Assembly (NCBI RefSeq): GCF_958298935.1
Contig: NC_084923.1
Span: forward strand, 7,876,501 to 7,940,500
Origin: Phragmites australis
Taxonomy: Eukaryota; Streptophyta; Magnoliopsida; Poales; Poaceae
DNA length: 64,000 nt
Direction of reading: 5' to 3'
In this document: in pieces, positions 11,229 to 24,529 of the stretch
Layout: the number at the start of each line of letters is the position of its first letter
Position numbering within the stretch: the stretch's first letter is position 1
The notes under the pieces: model-generated
What the model saw: only the letters and a program-made list of their open reading frames with translations
The model's database searches: none
What the model was told of the DNA's origin: nothing
Made by a program: the position numbers and the translations under genes

Positions 11229-12943
11229 TATGAGAAACGGTGACGTCCTAAGAGGAGAGATTATGATACTTAGAAATCTAAACCAAATTGGCTCTAAAAA
11301 CTTCACAAGATAAACGTATCTCACTTTATATCTAAATAGTTTATCTAGTGTGTCTACTCTACCACTCAAGAGAATTGTAATATACTCTAGCAAGGTAAAT
11401 TACAAGTATGTAAATACAAAAACGTAAATAAGGTAGAGAGAAACTTGGCATAAGGAATTTTTATCCCATGATATCGATGGCACGAATGCCACCCCTAGTC
11501 CATGTTGGAGCTCCACAATGGATATGCTCCTGGTCGGCACGACTCTTCCGGTCACAGCTCTTGAGCTATCAAGTCACCAAGACAAGGTCTAAAGCACGAT
11601 GAGCTACCAAGCCACCAAGGCAATGTCTCATCATTAGCATCTCTTCCGGTCACTTGCCGCTGTGATCATTTTAGAGCTTGAGCTACCAAGGCAAAGGTCT
11701 CTGCATCCCCGTGCACGTGTCTTGCTGCTACTCCGTACTAAGTCGAAGAGTCAACAAGCTTGAGCCACCAAAGCCCAAGATGCCAGTGAGTCACCAAAAC
11801 TCTTAGACACCGATGTACCACTTGGTATAAGCTACGATCACTCCTTAATCCCTTCTTCAAGCTGCAGCACCTAGCTACAACTCACTCTAGGCTTATAAGT
11901 ACTAAACACTCTATTCTTGTGCTTAATTTCCTTGGATAATCACTTTAAGCACTTTGGTGGCTTGGAGTCTTCTCAAGTGTGTATGAGCTTCTTCTAGACT
12001 TTAGCAGCATGCCACACCTTCAAATGATTGAGTGAGGGGTATTTATAGTCTCAAACCCATCAAGTAGCCATTTTCCCAACGGCTCAGAAAAGTTGTTAAC
12101 ACCAGATGATCCGATAAGAATAGTAGTACTAACACCGGATCATCCGATGAGTACAACCTCAGAAACTAGCCGTTGGACTTCCACTCAAAGTCTCTGTGAA
12201 CACTGGACACTCCGGTGTGTCTTTAAATCCATCACTGGACCTTCCGATGAGTTATCTTTAGTCATCCAAGCCTTTGAAGTCTCTCTGTATAAAATGCTTT
12301 GATGCATTCATCCGGTGTTTATTCTATTCACACTGGATCATCCGATGAGTTAAACCTTCTCTTGTTTTTCCTGACATGCTCTGGTGCAGCTATCTCTCTG
12401 ATCATCGAACTATGCGGTGAGTTGAATTTTATTCTTCAGCACTTGCAGTCGCCTTTGCAAGAAATGTTACAATGCTATATTCCAGTGTGCACAAACTAAG
12501 CATCGGAATATCCGGCGGGTTAATCTTCAGTCTTCTGCTCTTGCATTCTTCTCTACAAGAAATGCTCCGGTGTTACCCTATGCAGATCACTGGACTATCC
12601 GGTTAGGCTATCTAGTGAGGTCCTCAGCCTTCTCCCCCTTTATTAGAAATACTCCAGTGTGTTCAATACACAGAGCATCGGACTATCCAGTGGGACGATC
12701 AGCCTCTATGCACAATGCTCTGGTGAGTGCAAACTTCTGAACACTGGACTTTTCGGTGAGGTCATTTCTCCTGAGACTTCTCCACTTCAGTCAAACTATG
12801 TCCTAGTTGTGGTGACTTCTTGATGTATTGTATCCATAAGATCTACTAACATATATTCTTGATAAATATGTTAGTCTCAATGACTATGTTGTTATTAATC
12901 ACTAAAATTGCAATCATAGTCTAATAGGGTCATTTTCGCTACA
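11229..12943 (-). repeat. 3' LTR of the SIRE-like copia element (1715 bp)
   Basis: Direct-repeat partner of 15730-17240 with many substitutions and indels. It contains a series of short near-palindromes with a CCGG or CCGAT core (for example caccggatcatccgatg near 12133). A minus-strand TATA core (tatttata) lies near 12039. Confidence 0.88.
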
Positions 12944-15729
12944 ATCTCACCATTTTTGGTGATTGATGACAACACAACCAAAATAAGTGGCAAATAATAA
13001 ATGATACCAATCATAAAGAACACAAAATCTTATCATATTGCTTGAATGCATGTTCTTACCATTTAGTCTTCCTTTGTTGTGGCTCCCCTTTTCTCCATTG
13101 TTACTATCTCTCTTCATCGACCCATGCAAGAACTTCTCCCCTTTGTCAACCTAGGTGTCTCATATTGCTTCTTGTATCTTCTTCTTCTTCTCCTTTTTCA
13201 ACTTCGGCATTCCTAGACATCTTGTCTCTTGCTTCTTGTTTTGGTCATCAAACTTCTCCCCCTTTGTTAACAATCTAAAAAGGACAAACATATGTTAAAC
13301 TCGTGGAAGAACATTAGAGCACATGGGAGAGAGCTTCATAAATCCTGATCCATATGAAATGATACTTATTTAAAAGATATACCAATTGTAAGGATATGAG
13401 CTATTGATATCAATTGAAAAAGATAAACAAGGATCATGTGGGTTGCTCATAAGAAATAGAGAAACATAAGCAATCTACCATATAAAAATCTACACTAGGT
13501 ATTGCAATAAAGTGAAATAAGCATATGCAATCCTAGTCAAGGCAAATGAGCTACAAAAATTGAAAGATTTTGCATATAGCTCCATTAACTTTTTTATCTT
13601 TGGATAGGGATTTTGGTATATGATGATCATGATCTTCATCAAAGTGCTCAATCTTATACAGTTGGCTTCTTTGCTTGAACATTTACTTCATTTTGGGAGT
13701 GAAGTCTCCAAATCCTTACAGACACATCGGGCTTCAAGTCTTCTTTAGAACCTAAATCGATTGGGGCCTATTCATGTTGATGATGACTTTCTTAGGCACC
13801 TAAATTGGTTGGTTCCACATATAATTCTTTCTCTCAACCATATGTGCAACCACCTTACCATTGTTCTTCTTCTTGAGCTTTTAGTGGTTGCTTTTAGTCT
13901 TGATTTTGTAGTTGGACTTGGTGTACATGTTAAAGGTCTTGTTGGAGAGGTTCATTGCTTTGTTCTTCTCCTTAATCTCCTTCTTGACTTGCTTGCATTG
14001 AAATGACTTGTGACCTTCTTGATGACATTTAAAACATGTCACGGTGGACCCCTCCACAAGGTTCTTCACCATAATAGCATGTTTATCTTGAGAAGGTTGA
14101 ATATGGTTCTTGCCCTTCAATTTTGCCAAGTCCTTCTTAAGTATTTCCACTTCTTGCTTGAGCTCATCATTCTCTTGAGTAATGAGGTCATTAGATTGTT
14201 CTACAAGAATATTCTCCACACATATCTCATTGCAAAGGGGTGAGTTAGATACATCAATTAAATCATCACAAAAAGTGCAAGCATCTACCTTAGGATTAAA
14301 ATTAAATAGAGAGATAGATTGCTCCAAAGGGATCTTAGTTTGAGATTCAATGCACTCAAATTTTGCCTTAAGCTCTTAATGCTCCTTGTTTAGCAAATTA
14401 AATTTGCTCAATAATTGTTCATAATTAGAATCAAAGGTAGCATGAATGTCATTAAGTGCATTAAATTTCTTAAGCTCTTTTGATTATTTCTTAAGGGTCA
14501 TTTATTGCTCATTGATCAAATGAAGGAGTTTATCGTAGGAAGGAGAATACTCATTGGATTTATCATCATTTACATCACTATCCATACCTTTGACCATAAG
14601 GTACTTGTGTGATGACTTGCGTGATGACAACTTGTGTGATGATGATCTTGAAAACGAGCTTCTCTTGGAGGAGTGGGTGGTGAAGCTCTCATCACTTGAA
14701 CATGAATCTTCATCTTCACTCACTCATCTTCTCATGCTTGCAAATTCTTTAGCTCTTCCCCTTGTCTCCCTCTTGCACTTTGTCTTCTTCTCCTTCTTGA
14801 TGCGATCAATTGTTTTAACCAAGTCTTTTATGGAGATTCGTTGATCAATCTTGATATTGATCTTCTTGATGTTCTTCTCCACTTGAGAGTTGATCTTGGT
14901 GACTTCAAGGTCTATTTCTTCATCACTTGATGTGCTTTGCTCATCATTTTCATTGCTCTCTTTATCTTTATCTTCATCTTCGCTTGATCTTGACTCTTGC
15001 TCTTGCCTCCTCATCTTCACCTTTATGTGTGAGCATGGTGCTTGCTTGCTTGTGAGAGCAAGGTTCTTAGTGTCGGATGAGGAAGAGGCTTCCACCCCCC
15101 ATGTTCATAGTCATCTTATCGGTGGTGATTTTGCCGAGCACTTGACTTGGAGTCATCTTCTTGATATCGTTGTTATCGTAGATGATGGAGACTATCAACT
15201 TGTACTTTAGAAGAAGAGCTTAAAGTATTCTTCTCACCACTTGATCATCGTCAATTGGCATCAAACCTAGCCTATTTATCTCATTGAGAAGAATATTCAA
15301 ACGTAAGTACATGTCATTAGCACTTTCATGGGCAAATTATTTGATGCTACTGAGCTTAGTAATAAGCACATGATATTTCTCATTACGTATATCCTATGTG
15401 CCTTCATGTATTTCAATGAGACTATTCTAAATATCATGTGTATTGGTGAGAGAATAAATATGATTAAATGCAATAATATTCGAAGATGATAAAAGGATAC
15501 TCTTCGTCAATGCATCTAATTGCCTCTTGGTGATGCGATGTCTCATCCCTTCCTCGGTGATTCTCCAAACATCTAAGTCTTTAGCTTGCAAATAACAAGT
15601 CATTAGAATTTTCCATCGGAGAAATTTAGTGCCATCGAAATGTGGAGTGCTATGTGTATCCATCTCAACCCTAGACGTCACAACTCTAGGATATAAAGCC
15701 TATCAAGAGCACGAGACTGTGATACCAAT
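12944..15729 (-). pseudogene. Copia gag remnant and untranslated interior (no pol)
   Basis: Minus-strand gag begins at 15681 with MTSRVEMDTHSTPHFDGTKF and the typical DVWRITEEGM block. It continues in broken frames through a serine/acid-rich region (14724-15095) to a CCHC zinc knuckle, CFKCHQEGHKSFQC, near 14030 (frame 13881-14327). A short tail ORF (12947-13129) lies next to the polypurine tract. In family members gag packages RNA into virus-like particles; here stops split it into at least four pieces. Nothing of protease, integrase or RT remains, indicating an internal deletion downstream of gag. Confidence 0.72.
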
Positions 15730-17240
15730 TGTGAGGAACGATGACGCCCTAAGAGAGGGTGAATTAGGACACTTAGAAATCTAAACAAAATTGGCTCAAA
15801 AAAACTTCACAAGATAAACCTATCTCAATTTCTGTCTAAATGTGCTCTAAGTTTATCTAGTGTGTCTACTATCGCTCAAGAGCGTTGCAACTTACTCTAG
15901 CATGGTAAATTGCAAGTATGTAAATGTAAAAAAACGTAAATAAGGTAGAGAGAGAAACTCAGCAAAAGGGATTTTTATCCTGTGGTATCGATAGCATGAA
16001 TGCCACCCCTAGTCCATGTTGGAGCTCCACAAAGGATATTCTCCCGGTCGACACGACTCTTACGATCACGGCTCTTGAGCTACCAAGTAACCAAGACAAG
16101 GTCTCAAGCATGATGAGCCACCAAGGCACCAAGGTAAGGTCTCACCACTAGACTCTCTTCCGGTCATTTGCCATCGTGATTGCTTCGGAGCTTGAGACAC
16201 CAAGGAAAGGGTATCCACGTCCCTGTACATGTGTCTTGCCGCTGCTCCACACCAAGTCAGAGGATCAAAAAGCTTGAGCCACCAAGGCCCAAAATGTTGA
16301 CGAGTCACCAAGACTCCAAGGCACCAACGTACAACTCGGTACAAGCTAGGATCACTCCTTAATCCCTTCTTTAAGCTACAACACCTAGCTACAACTCACT
16401 CTAGGCCTATAAGTACTAAACACTCTATGCTCTTGTGGTCAATTGCCCTGGATAATCACTTTAAGCACTTTGGTGGCTTGGATTTCTTCTAAAGTGTGTA
16501 TGAGCTTCATCTAGACTCCAACAGCATGCCACACCTTCAAATGACTGAGTTGAGGGGTATTTATAGCCTCAAACCCTCCAACTAGCCGTTTTTCCAATGG
16601 CTCAGAAAAGCTTTTAACACCGAATGATCCAATGACATTAGTAGTACTAACACCGGATCATCCGGTGAGTACAACCTCAGAAAACCTTCTCTTGTTTTCT
16701 CTGGAAATTCTCTGGTGCAACTATCTCTGTGATCACCAGCTTATGCGGATAGTTGATCTTCATTCTTCAGCATTTACAATCACCTCTGCAAGAAATGCTT
16801 TGGTGCTATACTCCGGTGTGCAAAAACCAAGCATCGGACCATCCGGTAGGTTGATCTTCAGCCTTTTGCCCTTGCATTCTTCTCTGCAACAAATACTCCG
16901 GTGTTACCCTGTGCAGATCACCAGACTATCCAGTGAGATCCTCAGAAATACTCCGGTGAGTTTAACCACGGAGCACCAGACTATCCGGTGAGGCTATCAG
17001 CCTCTGTGCATAATGCTCTGGCGAGTGGAAATTCCTAAATACTAAACTTTCCGGTGAGGCCAATTCTCTTGGGACTTCTCTAATTCAATCAAACTTTATC
17101 CTGACAGCGGTGGCTTCTTAATGTATTGCATCCATAAGACCTACTAACATATATTCTTGACAAGCATGTTAGTCCCAATGACTATGTTGCCATTAATCAC
17201 CAAAATCACAATCATGTATTAGTAGGGCCATTTCGCTACA
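15730..17240 (-). repeat. 5' LTR of the SIRE-like copia element (1511 bp)
   Basis: Direct-repeat partner of 11229-12943. It holds a minus-strand TATA core at 16558-16565 and a perfect 8-bp-arm palindrome, caccggatcatccggtg, near 16651. It ends next to TSD ccacc at 17241-17245. Confidence 0.88.
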
Positions 17241-19935
17241 CCACCGCCTTTCCATAGGGTACTACTGTGCGGAGAGCGTGTCGCCCCCTCCCCTTCACCA
17301 AGGGGAGGTCATACTGTTCATCTCATTCTTTTTGGTAGGCCTCGTGCTGCCATTCTCCGAGTTCTTCACAACCGTCATTTATTTTTACGACATCTGCCAC
17401 CTCCATCTCGACCCAACTCCATTTTCATATTGAGCATTTTCGCTCACCTATGTGAGAACTTTGTCAGGGTCGAGCCATACCTCAACCTATTCTGGTTCTT
17501 CTACACAGCTCGGTCGGTGGCCGGCCCAGCCACTGGGAGCTACGGGTTCCACCTCCGCGATGGTGTCGTGAACTCTTACATCGAGGTGGGCCTCAAGTCA
17601 TCGTGATCGGGCTGGAGGGAGGATTGGTTCTACCTCACGACCGATGATTCCTTGGACAACCTTCGCGTGTCGAGCACGTCGGTACAAATCACAGAGAACT
17701 GGGGGAATTTGCCCATGACCACCCCCGAGCTATTGACCCTAGTCAAATGAGTTGGCCAGCTTTGAAAAGCCAGGCTAACAGGGTTGGTCGTCGCTCGTGA
17801 CTATAACAAACGGCTGACTGTGTCCCCTGCAAAGGTGAGCACACCCAACGTTCATGTACTCCGGGTTGAATGACGAGACCCGATCGAGCTTCACAGGCTA
17901 CCCAGTAGTTGAATCCTCTGTACTGCCCTTTCTTCCAAAAAGTGTGCGACCTCTCACACCCCTTTTGTTATTCAAATCTTACTGATGATGTCGTCAGCTC
18001 GTGAGATCGAATCCTAATGCTGGGCTACCTGAGGAAAGACGGTCCTTTGGTTGGTGCCCTTCTGCTATGTGATCTCACCCCTCCAGAGAGAACACGACGC
18101 ATGAGGGTAAGTTTAGCATTTCCACAATTTCCACCCTCGAGCTGTCTTATGACCTGGATTGTCATAGTTGACACAATTTGCGGGGTCTTCCTAAAGTCGA
18201 CATACTGCACCTGGTCATCAATGAGGTCTTGGGGGCCTCTGGCCAAGCCACTCTTGGGAGTGGATTTCATCTTGATCTCCACTCGGGAGCCCAAAAGGGT
18301 GTGGCCCCGCCTCCTCCTGATCAATATGGTTGTGCCTCTGATACACTTGGTCACAGAGGTAGCCAGACCGCTCTGGGTCATATGTTGACCATAGGTGGAG
18401 ATCTTGCGCATAGCGCTGGTCAACAGAGGAGCACCAGTCTCACCCTGAGCCAGCTTGGCACCAAATTGCTCGTAGTCAAAAGTCGACCACAGGTGGAGGT
18501 ACAGCGAGCGGTGCCAGCCACCGGGGGAGCGATCAATCACTCCCTGAGCTAGCTAGGTCCGACCAGTCTAATCGTCAAGTCTCCGTTCAAGGGGGAAAAA
18601 GGTTGATGAAGAATTTGGCCTCCACGGAAGAATTCAAATGCGCCCGTGGGACATCATCTGTCCACGGCACGATGACGGATGTGGCCTCCCCGTCGGGTCA
18701 ACTCAGTGGTTTTGCGAAGTCAAGAGTTGTGCTTACCCCTCCGACCACATGGTAAGTCCCCTGATTAGGTGTAGACATTTCGTGTTCTTTCCTTGACCCC
18801 ATAACTTGTTGTCGTTGTAGGTCCTCCACCCCATCAATGACTCTGATAGAAACTCCTCCTTAGGTGCCTCAGCCGAGCATTCCATCCACCAGACAGTCAT
18901 GGTCCCAACACCACCTAAAGTGCTCGCCATGACCCTTGTGCCTCCTCCGGTGCCTGCTCTAGCCTCTGACCTGCTCTCCCTGGTCGCCAGCCTCCTTGCC
19001 TCCATCAGCCAACTGATCGCTAAGAAGGAGGAGATAGTCCGCAGATGCGCCGAGTTAGAGAGGCTTGTGGCCGAGGAAAAGGAGGCGAGGCACGTGCTTC
19101 AGTGGGAGAATGCCACACTTCAATAGGAGAAGAACATATTTCATGCGAAGAGGGATGTGCTCGTTGCTCAACAATCCAAGCTGATGGAGGATGAGCAGAT
19201 GACCCACGACTTTCTTTGAACTACATTTATGGTGATGCAGGGGGGCACTGAGGAGCATTGGGCTGGAAGCCAACGAGCCAAAGGAGCAGCTCGCGCAGGG
19301 CTGGTCCTACTCGATCAGCATCCTCACGGGAAGTTCACCTAGCTCCTAGGCATCCTGATGGCGAGAACGGTAGAGGATGTGGCAAAGGCGGCTAAGATCG
19401 CAACAAGGAGTAATGCCTGACTAGCCAACCCTTGCGCGCTCTGTGACCTATTTCCAACCAGTTTGCCAGGAGTAACTGCTCGCGATGCAAAGGTACTTGG
19501 AGCAGACGTCAAGGGAGAATGACCAACGGCAGGCATAGTGATTGCCTTAGTCAGGCGTTCACCCACTTTGACTCATTACTCCAATTCGTTGACATTCATG
19601 TCCGCCCAACTCTCGGGGATACCGCGAACAGTCATATCGACTAGTTTTTGGCTGCCTCCAAGGAGGCAGGTGACCTTGAGCAGAGGCTTCGCAAGACTGT
19701 TGGTGACCACCTCTTTGAGATCGGAGTCTTCAACGTCTACCTTGCCCTCACCTGCATCAGCGATCACTTTCTCGACCTCGACCTCGCTTCGGCAGTCTCT
19801 ACAGGTTTTGACGATGTTCAACGAATCACGGCGGAGCTCGATGACCTTGTAGACTCATTTCTGTATGCAGCTCGCTCCCTTCTTTGGATTATCTGGTTCA
19901 ACCCACTGAGTGGCATCTTTGGATCTTATGGACTT

Positions 19936-20690
19936 TAAATAAAATCATTAGAACCAACCCCCACACATCTTCGGATCTTTTGTACTCGAGGACTTGTTTC
20001 CATATAAAAAAAATTGTGCTCGTGTAGTGGTCATTACTTCCAGGGGGATCCCGGCTTTTCATGTCGCTCGCTAGCTAGGCTTGTGGTGCCTAGGATAGCC
20101 CTTAGCTCTATAAGCCTTTCGGTGGCAACCAGCGCTCGACTTGAGTTTGAACTTGTGGCATCATGGCCCATATCCATCAGGTGCCCCTACCCTTGACACT
20201 AAACAAGCTACAATTCTCATTCCTTATTTGGCACCCATGCATGAGTAATCAACCAAAATGAAAAAATAATGAGACATCATAAAAGGTACCCTAAACAAGG
20301 AAAATAACAAGGAAAACCTAAACTGCTCTCGCCCCCGACCATCTGATTGGCAAGAAGGCTACCGACCAGGCGATCTAACCCTTGAATTGAAAAACTTACA
20401 TGCTAACGGAAGATCGTTGTCCGTGAGATCCTGCAAAATAATGAATTTTGTCACTGAATCGTCAAAACTTGCAAGCCATACTCCACTCTTGTCCGGAAGA
20501 TCATGCAAAATAGAGAAAATGGCTTGTTTTCGAACAGCCTTATACATAGATCTTGCGCAACTGGGCTACGTTCTAGAACATATGGTTGCACCGAAGCCCA
20601 TGAGCCTGACCCTGGGTCTACTAAAACTGCCACGTGATGCCTAGCCTATATGGTGTTGCGTGATGCACTATGCTTGCAGGATCAAAGGGT
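19936..20690. other. Unassigned repeat-derived sequence between two gypsy remnants
   Basis: The sequence lies downstream of the accessory ORF and before the gag relic. Two similar short blocks near 20410-20520 share the word gatc(c/a)tgcaaaata. In the intact element this place holds a tandem array and pol. Neither is recognisable here, consistent with a deletion. Confidence 0.4.
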
Positions 20691-21351
20691 TGCTTCCCTA
20701 GGCATTCTTTCATGTCTAAAATGTGTAGACATTGCTTGCATGACCATCACATTTGCCATCTAAGTCACAGTACAACATGCTTGGATCACGTAGAGCTCGG
20801 CCTCTGCGACCTCTACCGCTTCGGCTGCTGCAGGCTCCACCACCTTGGGCTTCGATGATCTCTTGCAAGACATCGTAAGTTGAAAACTCTATTGGGTTGA
20901 CTTCTTTTTTCTTCGAGGTATACCCAGGGGGCTCGTTTTTCCTCGAGTGCTTTGGCTTGTCTATCGGCTGGCAGTGTTTGCGTCCTTGTTTGATTGATAA
21001 GGCTTCGGTGTTTTTGACACTGCCATTTCGCTTTTCTTCGATGATGGTCCACTTTGGACCTTGCATATTACTCCACTATGAGGCCTCTTGCTTGTCAACT
21101 TTCCTACCAGCAACCCTCCTCTTATGCCCTGGATAGCGGCATCGATGATTGTGTCCTCACTCAAGCCCTTTGTCTAACAGCGCACATGTATGAAGCGACA
21201 CATGTAGTCCTTCAGTGGCTCTGTCGGCTACTATTTTACTACGAAGAGGTCACTGGTTGTGATCTTCTCAACCCGATTGACCTGGAAATTGTAGAAAAAG
21301 GGCATCATGCAACTGCTCCAATGAGTAAAAGAACCCCAGAGGTAAGGCGGA

Positions 21352-22215
21352 TGTTTGGGAAAATAGACCAACCTGAGGATAATGGTTGACGATCACTATC
21401 AAAGGTTCCTCCAGAGCCTTCTGCCTCCAGACTCAGCAGGAGGCCCTATCCCCAGAGGCTGCGAACCCCTTCGGGCCACCTCTCCGGCAAGTACATGGCC
21501 CTCCAAAGACTCGAAGCTATAACAAGTCCCCCCCAGAGCCTTCGGCCTCCGAACTCAGCAGGAGGCCTTATCCTCGGAGGCTACTGACCCCTTCGGGCCG
21601 CCCCTCTGGTGTCCATGCGGCCTTCTAAAGCCTAAAGACGCAGCCGGCCTCTGGAGATAACATTAGGGAAGAAAGGACACCCCCCTACAACCGACCTGAC
21701 GTGAGGTGACGGGCGATTAATGCCAGTGCAAGTGGTGATTATCCTGACACCCCAACATGATGCAAGTCATCCTGACACCCCCAGCAAAGCGGCGTCAAGC
21801 CATAATTGGCAACCGGCTCACCCCTCAGGGGGTAGACACCGACATAGTTACCATGACAGATATTTATCTTCTATGTAGGGTAAAAGGTAGTTATCCAGGA
21901 TAAGGCTCAGTAATTTAGCCAGGTCCAAGATATTTGTACATAATGCTAATTTATACACTAAGCTACGTACTACCTTATAAATAAGAGGTCGTGGTCACCT
22001 AGAAGAAGGAGGCAAGAAGAAGCCCGCTCAACACAGCGCGGAGGAGCATAATCACCAAGTCTTCCTGTGATACTCCCCCTAGCCCAGTTCATATTTTTAC
22101 TATCAATACATTCGTTATGTTCCTTCCTCTCAAACTTTGTCTCCAAGCTTGAGTCTCCTCCTTAGAAGAAACTCTCGCCGTACTTGCTAGGACAAGATGA
22201 ATTCTTGTTCCAACA
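21352..22215 (+). repeat. 5' LTR of the non-autonomous gypsy element
   Basis: The segment starts TG and ends CA. A TATA core (ttataaata) lies at 21975-21983. It contains a doubled block around 21410-21620 (gagcctt…gcctccgaactcagcagg). Its last 130 bp reappear at 24917-25046. Confidence 0.82.
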
Positions 22216-23340
22216 GTGGCGCCGTCCGTGGGATCCCAAACACAGAAGTGCCAAAGAGACGTAGGAATCTACTAGAAACACCACCAACACGTTAGCCGCC
22301 ATATACATCGTTGCAACCATATGCATGGTTGTCTTAGCCGTGCACATCACGCATACCCTCCAGCCCCACTGCCATATGGGACGGCGTTCCTCCGTCCTTG
22401 ATCGACCCAGAACCTTGGGTCGGTACGGAAACTCCAAATGGCACGGAGCCCTTCCAGCCTCTACATGGCGAAGACCTCGCTGCACCAGAAGAGGTCGCGA
22501 CCGAGGTCGCAGCCAAGCAGACCACCTTCCAATGGTTCTGGGCGATCGAACCCTGGAATGTTCCTGCCTGAACTTGGTCCCATGGTATCTCCTTCGACAG
22601 CACCTGGGACGCCCCAGGCGAGACAACACCTTCAGAGAATCTGTCCACCCAGCGTCCTCCTCGCCCCCCTCCCCCGGCGAAAGAAAGTTCTGAAGAGGCG
22701 CAATGCCCCCAAGTGCGCAGACCCTGCCAACGCCTCTGATGCAGCCCTCGTGACACCAACCACGCGCGGGGAACCCCAAGTCCACCTCGTCCAGGGAGGC
22801 GCAGTCGGAGCCACTCCAGCTCCGAAAACTGGTTCACCAGACGACCCCGACGGTCTCCCCAAAGGAAAGGAGGACCTAGGGAAACCACGGGGGTCCATGG
22901 CACGCGGCCCCCAGCAGTGACCTGAATGTCAACCACAAGCTCCGGTACCCTCGGAGGCATATGGGTGTATCCTGCATGGACCAGGGCGCGGTCACAGCAT
23001 CAATGATTGTCGAACCCTCACGACCTTCCAAGAGGAGTACTTGACCAAGGAGGGAACCAGCGAAGGATGACACAGGGGCCGGAAGCCTGGGGTAAACTCC
23101 AGTACCGACAGTGCAATATCCCAGCGATGAGGACTGAATTAGAAAACACCATCGCGAGGCTCCGGGCGGATTACCTCCGGAGCCGGGCAACGACTAAGGG
23201 TCGAGGGGGTCGAGGACCACCTATCTCGACTAGCATTCGGCTCCACCTCCGACAAACACCGTCGCCAGGCTCCGGGCGGATTACCCCCATAGCCGGGCAA
23301 CGGCTAAGGGGCGAGGGAGTCAAGGACCACCTCTCCTAGC
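22216..23340 (+). pseudogene. Interior of the non-autonomous gypsy element with gag-like remnant
   Basis: The primer site TGGCGCCGTCCGTGGG starts at 22217. GC-rich plus-strand frames at 22325-22920 are proline- and arginine-rich without a recognised domain. A knuckle-like stretch (CILHGPGRGHSINDC) near 22970 with a following helix suggests the end of a gag. A block of about 110 bp (caggctccgggcggatta) is duplicated at about 23155 and 23268. No enzyme motif is present. Confidence 0.5.
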
Positions 23341-23714
23341 CTAGTCGTAGGCTTCGAGGCCTTCAGGCCTCATAATAGATGCCTTATTCTGGCAAAGGTA
23401 CACCAACTATTACTTAATAGATAGTTTACCTAGCTGGTCTATCTTTCTTACAGTACGATAAAATTATGTAGGAGGCCTCCAACCTTACTGCTAGAAGTTT
23501 TTACAACAGATAACCATTAGGTAGAAATGGTAAATCTAGATTACATCCCTGTTTAGCAATAAGCAATAGAATTTAAGTTACATCTTCAATTGACATGAGT
23601 TATGAATAGCCGTATGACCTAGCTATGTCTTATACTGCAATTAGCTGCATATTGCCAACAGTAGACTCCAAAACTTAACTAGTACATAACTATGCGAAAC
23701 CCACGCCTGCAGCT

Positions 23715-24440
23715 GCGCCACATGCCTAGGTCACCCAGAGGGCAGATTTTGTCAGGGTGTCCTGGAAGGCATTGCATAGCATCGGCGGTGTCGAAGCCAC
23801 GCCACGGGGGATGTCCTCGGGGGTGGTGATGCGGTGCTCTGAGGAATGCTATCTCAAGGAATTCTCGTTGCACAACATGCCTACACGCCGCAGACACAGC
23901 AGGCCTAGGTCACCACGGAGGCATCAAGCCTAGGTTTTCTGGAAGGTGTTGCATAGCCTCGATAGTGTATAGATGCCGGTTATCAAGGGACTTCTTTGGT
24001 AATGTAGTTGCGGCGCCCCCGACAGATTTCTTCGGGAGGCGTGACATGCCCACGCACTTGTAACCATTGCTTGCCTAAACCTAAGGTCACCTGAAAAGGT
24101 TTCCCGGAGGGTAATCTTTGCCTTGGTTGGTAGAGGAGCCCACACACCTATAGCAGCACAGCATGCCTAGGTCACCCAGAGGGCAGATTATACCAGGGTG
24201 TCCTGGAAGGCATCGCATAGTCTCGGTAGTGTGGACGCCGCAAATCAAGGGATGACCTTGATGTGAGGATGCAGTGCTCTGAGGAATACTGTCGCAAGGA
24301 ATCCTCGTTGCACGACATGCTTATATACCACAAGCGCAGCATGCCTAGGTCACCGCGAGGGCATCAAGCCTAGGTTTCTTGGAAGGTATTGCATAGCTTT
24401 TGTCGTATAAATGCCACGTGCCAGGGCACACCCTTGGTGA
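23715..24440 (+). repeat. Tandem repeat block, about 441-bp period with a half-unit substructure
   Basis: The phrase atgcctaggtcacccagagg recurs at 23722 and 24163. Variants, starting gcctaggtcacc, occur at about 23903, 24342 and 24511. Each is followed by a ggaaggcattgcatag-like segment. The two strongest copies are 441 bp apart with a diverged half-unit between them. Tandem blocks just before the 3' LTR are common in Tat-type elements. Confidence 0.75.
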
Positions 24441-24529
24441 ACAGTGTTGCAGTGCACCCGGGGCGTTTTCTCGAGAGCACGATAAGCCTACACACCACGG
24501 GCGTAGCATGCCTAGGCCACCTAGAAGGT

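Larger units (their letters stand above)
11229..17240 (-). mobile_element. SIRE/Maximus-type copia element lacking pol (6.0 kb)
   Basis: Two long direct repeats, 11229-12943 and 15730-17240, are flanked by TSD ccacc (11224-11228 and 17241-17245). On the minus strand the LTR runs TGTAGCGAAAATG… to …CTCACA. The right LTR is followed on that strand by a tggtatcacag primer site (15718-15728), an initiator-Met type. The left LTR is preceded by a tract of the form caccaaaaatggtgagat, as in SIRE elements. The 2.8-kb interior holds only gag-like sequence. Integrase, RT and RNase H are absent, so this copy needs a helper. Confidence 0.88.
11135..19935 (+). pseudogene. Degenerate accessory ORF of a Tat-type gypsy element ('putative gypsy-type transposase' family)
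   Basis: An ATG at 11135 starts a frame (MAHTGSDSAFPRSKCDTTRL…) that runs into the copia insertion at 11229. Beyond it, plus-strand fragments resume at 17246: SEFFTTVIYFYDICHLHLDP, GFHLRDGVVNSYIEVGLKSS, SGWREDWFYLTTDDSLDNLR. They are separated by stops and frame changes. A charged helical stretch (KKEEIVRRCAELERLVAEEK, near 19021-19080) matches in kind the coiled coil of the accessory gene at 39564-42921. The domain is what plant annotation usually calls 'transposase (putative), gypsy type'; despite the name its function is unknown. The stops show this copy is dead. Confidence 0.6.
10013..20340. mobile_element. Remnant of a Tat-like Ty3/gypsy element carrying an accessory ORF, split by a copia element
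   Basis: The remnant holds a candidate LTR (10013-10671), a leader and the accessory ORF start (10672-11228). A SIRE-like copia element interrupts at 11229-17240. The rest of the accessory ORF follows (17241 to about 19935), then degraded sequence. No gag-pol of its own can be assigned. The gag relic that follows at 20690-26522 has a different LTR, so it is either another element or half of a recombinant. The right-hand limit is uncertain. Confidence 0.5.

Noticed and set aside
22162..22960. Two overlapping minus-strand ORFs of over 200 codons
   Set aside because: They lie antisense to the plus-oriented element (primer site and LTR order) and are Gly/Arg-rich without motifs.
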